This document shows, piece after piece, positions 62,090 through 64,000 of a stretch of 64,000 nucleotides of DNA (the stretch's first letter is position 1; each line of letters starts with the position of its first letter). The DNA lies in NCBI RefSeq assembly GCF_034424215.1, contig NZ_CP139960.1, forward strand, positions 1,612,001-1,676,000. Direction: 5' to 3'. The notes under the pieces were generated by a model. It ran no database searches, had not been told where the DNA came from, and worked only from the letters and a program-made list of their open reading frames with translations. The translations under genes were made by a program, and so were the position numbers. This DNA comes from Niabella yanshanensis (lineage in GTDB: Bacteria; Bacteroidota; Bacteroidia; Chitinophagales; Chitinophagaceae).

Positions 62090-63934
62090 CTATTTAACGG
62101 TGACATCATACAATTGCTGGTGCAACTGCTTCAGTGTTTGTTCAGGCATCTTCATTACCTTGCGATCATAAGTAAGAATGCCGTTGGTTTCAATTTCTAC
62201 ATCAGTAGTTTGTGTATATACAGCGGCGGATAAGCCCAATGGAATTAATTTCTTCAAGTCATTCATAGACCTGGTATAACGCTGCAGCAGCTCTTCTTTA
62301 TTTTTAAAGCTCTGGTAGCCCCAGTTATTTTTATCCTGCCAGGTATGGCCATCTACCGGTAAGCCAAAACCTCCAAACTCACCCAACACCAGTGCCTGTC
62401 CGCTTTTCCCAAACACTTCCGGATCGGGCATCTGAGGATCGGGGTAATGGTGAATATCCAGTACATGACCGGTATAGAAGAAGTTCCCTCCGCTGGCGCT
62501 GTTTACCAAACGCGAAGGATCATATTTCATGGTCCACTCTGTTATTTCCTTCGTTTTAAATTGTCCCCACGCCTCATTAAACGGCACCCATGATACAATC
62601 GAAGGAAAGTTGTGTGCTGCATCCATGATCGCTTTCCATTCTTTCCTGTAATATCCTTCCGATTCAGCAGTACGTTGCTTGTCCCTGTTGAATCCGGACA
62701 CCTGACCTGAACGCATATCCCAATGATTACCGCCGAGGTCACCGCTTGGCATGTCCTGCCAAACCAGGATGCCTACGCTATCACAATAGTAATACCAACG
62801 GGCCGGCTCCAGCTTAATATGCTTACGAATCATATTAAAGCCCATCTCCTTTGTTTTAACAATATCAAATAAAAGGGCTTTATCGGTTGGAGCTGTAAAC
62901 AATCCGTCAGGCCACCATCCCTGATCCAGCGGCCCATACTGGAATAATATTTTATTGTTCAAAGCCATACGGTTAATGCCCGCAGCATCTTTTAGAAGAG
63001 ATGACTTACGCATAGCGAAATAGCTTTCAGCGTAGTCAATTTGTTTACCAGCCCTGTATAAATACACTTTCAGATTGTATAAATAAGGAGACGCAGGCGA
63101 CCATAATTTTGCATTTTCTATTTTAATATCCGCATTCACTCCTGAAGGAACGGTTACCTCTCCTATTGGTTGCACACCATCCAAAGCAACGAACTTCACA
63201 ATATCCCCTGCCTGGGCACCCTCAACAAGGGCCGATACGCGCAGCTGGCTTGCGTCTACATCTGGTGTATGTTTAGTTGATGCGATATGAGTAGCGGGTA
63301 GTATCTCTGTCCAAACTGTTTGCCAGATACCTGTTACAGGGGTATACCAGATACCTTCCGGCTTTTTTACCTGCTTGCCTCTTGGCTGGGGGCCCTCATC
63401 GGTAGGGTCCCAGACGTGTAAGGCTATCGCTTGCTGTTTGCCTTTACCCAAATAGCTTGTAATATTGAAAGAAAAGGGATCAAAGCCGCCTTCATGTCTT
63501 CCCACTTTTTTGCCGTTTACAAACACATCACACTGCCAGTCTACTGCACCAAAATTCAATATTACCTGGTTGGTTCCTGAGGGCTTAGAGAGCGCAATAT
63601 TGGTGCTATACCACAGTGCCTGGTCTTTACCCACTGTTTTCCCAACACCGGAGAGAGCCGACTCAACCGGGTAAGGCACTAAAATATCTCCCTGGAATGT
63701 TGCGGGGATATTTTGTTCGGATGCGGGAGTAATTGCATACTTCCATAAGCCGTTCCAGTTTTGCCAGTTGGCTCTTTTCAACTGTGGCCTGGGATATTCA
63801 GGTAAAGGTTTTGCCGGGTTGACATCTGCCACCCATGATGTTTGAGGTTTACCCGGTACAATTTTCCAGGTACTCTGAGCCTTAGCTGTCACTGATAAAA
63901 CAACGACTGCCAGGCATGGAAATAGAATTCGCAT
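62090..63934 (-). CDS. GH2-family glycoside hydrolase (beta-galactosidase/glucuronidase-like)
   Basis: 614 residues with a signal peptide (MRILFPCLAVVVLSVTAKAQ). Sugar-binding jelly roll (about 45-190: VPYPVESALSGVG, NFGAVDWQCDVFVNGKKVGRHEGGFDPFSF), an immunoglobulin-like middle domain, and a TIM barrel with the acid/base glutamate in SWVPFNEAWGQF and a likely nucleophile in LVLGEFGGFG. It is short for GH2, lacking the extra C-terminal domains of LacZ. A -7 box at 63976-63983 suggests it begins a transcript. Confidence 0.88.
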   Translation of the reverse strand: MRILFPCLAVVVLSVTAKAQSTWKIVPGKPQTSWVADVNPAKPLPEYPRPQLKRANWQNWNGLWKYAITPASEQNIPATFQGDILVPYPVESALSGVGKTVGKDQALWYSTNIALSKPSGTNQVILNFGAVDWQCDVFVNGKKVGRHEGGFDPFSFNITSYLGKGKQQAIALHVWDPTDEGPQPRGKQVKKPEGIWYTPVTGIWQTVWTEILPATHIASTKHTPDVDASQLRVSALVEGAQAGDIVKFVALDGVQPIGEVTVPSGVNADIKIENAKLWSPASPYLYNLKVYLYRAGKQIDYAESYFAMRKSSLLKDAAGINRMALNNKILFQYGPLDQGWWPDGLFTAPTDKALLFDIVKTKEMGFNMIRKHIKLEPARWYYYCDSVGILVWQDMPSGDLGGNHWDMRSGQVSGFNRDKQRTAESEGYYRKEWKAIMDAAHNFPSIVSWVPFNEAWGQFKTKEITEWTMKYDPSRLVNSASGGNFFYTGHVLDIHHYPDPQMPDPEVFGKSGQALVLGEFGGFGLPVDGHTWQDKNNWGYQSFKNKEELLQRYTRSMNDLKKLIPLGLSAAVYTQTTDVEIETNGILTYDRKVMKMPEQTLKQLHQQLYDVTVK

Positions 63935-63975
63935 AATTAATTTTTAGTGAACAATGGCAATGAGTCTAAATATGG

Positions 63976-63983
63976 CAAACTTA
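63976..63983 (-). promoter_or_regulatory. -7 box candidate of the GH2 gene
   Basis: On the minus strand TAAGTTTG matches TAnnTTTG, 41 bases before the start codon. The -33 position falls at or beyond the window edge and cannot be checked. Confidence 0.35.
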
Positions 63984-64000
63984 ATAGCTACATATTACTA

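Noticed and set aside
1-64000. tRNA, rRNA and common riboswitches
   Set aside because: Reading both strands by eye for T-loop and acceptor-stem patterns and for known riboswitch cores gave nothing convincing; a covariance search could still find small RNAs.

Overview
The window comes from a Bacteroidota chromosome, most likely family Chitinophagaceae (inference from gene content). The evidence is a SusC/SusD pair, Bacteroidota-type -7 elements (TAnnTTTG), A-rich translation starts with weak Shine-Dalgarno signals, a DUF4180 protein, a CxxxY-type CcmE, and many lipoproteins and signal peptides. I saw no tRNA, rRNA, CRISPR array or phage.

Layout. 1-2.6 kb: accessory region with a REP-associated tyrosine transposase (RAYT), at least seven related palindromes and two small orphan genes. 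2.6-8.4 kb: secreted Gfo/Idh/MocA oxidoreductase, gamma-glutamyltransferase-like protein, DUF1080 lipoprotein, lipoprotein cytochrome c and a sugar isomerase/epimerase; all but the transferase could form a 3-keto-glycoside route. 8.5-15 kb: housekeeping genes lysA, scpB, a solitary atpG, then ccmF and ccmE. 15.3-24.7 kb: a full leucine/isovalerate catabolic cluster (mccB, liuC, mccA, ivd, hmgL, scoA, scoB) interrupted by an IS200-like transposase unit with perfect inverted ends and by a four-helix-bundle (IVP) gene. 24.8-38.6 kb: phosphodiester glycosidase, a 2050-residue alpha-2-macroglobulin with an embedded SusC-plug-like motif, a beta-barrel protein, OmpA lipoprotein, FAD oxidoreductase and a run of small accessory genes. 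38.7-46.4 kb: dsbD, a four-gene nucleotide-sugar operon (aminotransferase, dehydrogenase, rmlC, rmlD) and kdtA. 46.4-51.3 kb: conserved hypothetical, tdk, ccmB, ccmC, ccmD and glutamate dehydrogenase. 51.3-64 kb: a polysaccharide utilization locus on the minus strand (GH2, GH127, clan GH-A hydrolase, two GH43, SusC, SusD), probably for an arabinose-containing glycan.

How they work together. CcmB/C/D/E/F mature c-type cytochromes such as the one at 6.8 kb, and DsbD can supply periplasmic reductant. The liu enzymes take isovaleryl-CoA to acetoacetate, and ScoAB activates this to acetoacetyl-CoA. The rml/aminotransferase operon and KdtA serve the cell surface. The PUL imports and trims plant-type glycans.

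The least ordinary content is between and inside operons: two different Y1/HUH transposases, each tied to its own palindrome family; further palindrome families at 5.7 kb, 44.9 kb and dispersed; and a shared structured leader ahead of distant lipoprotein genes.
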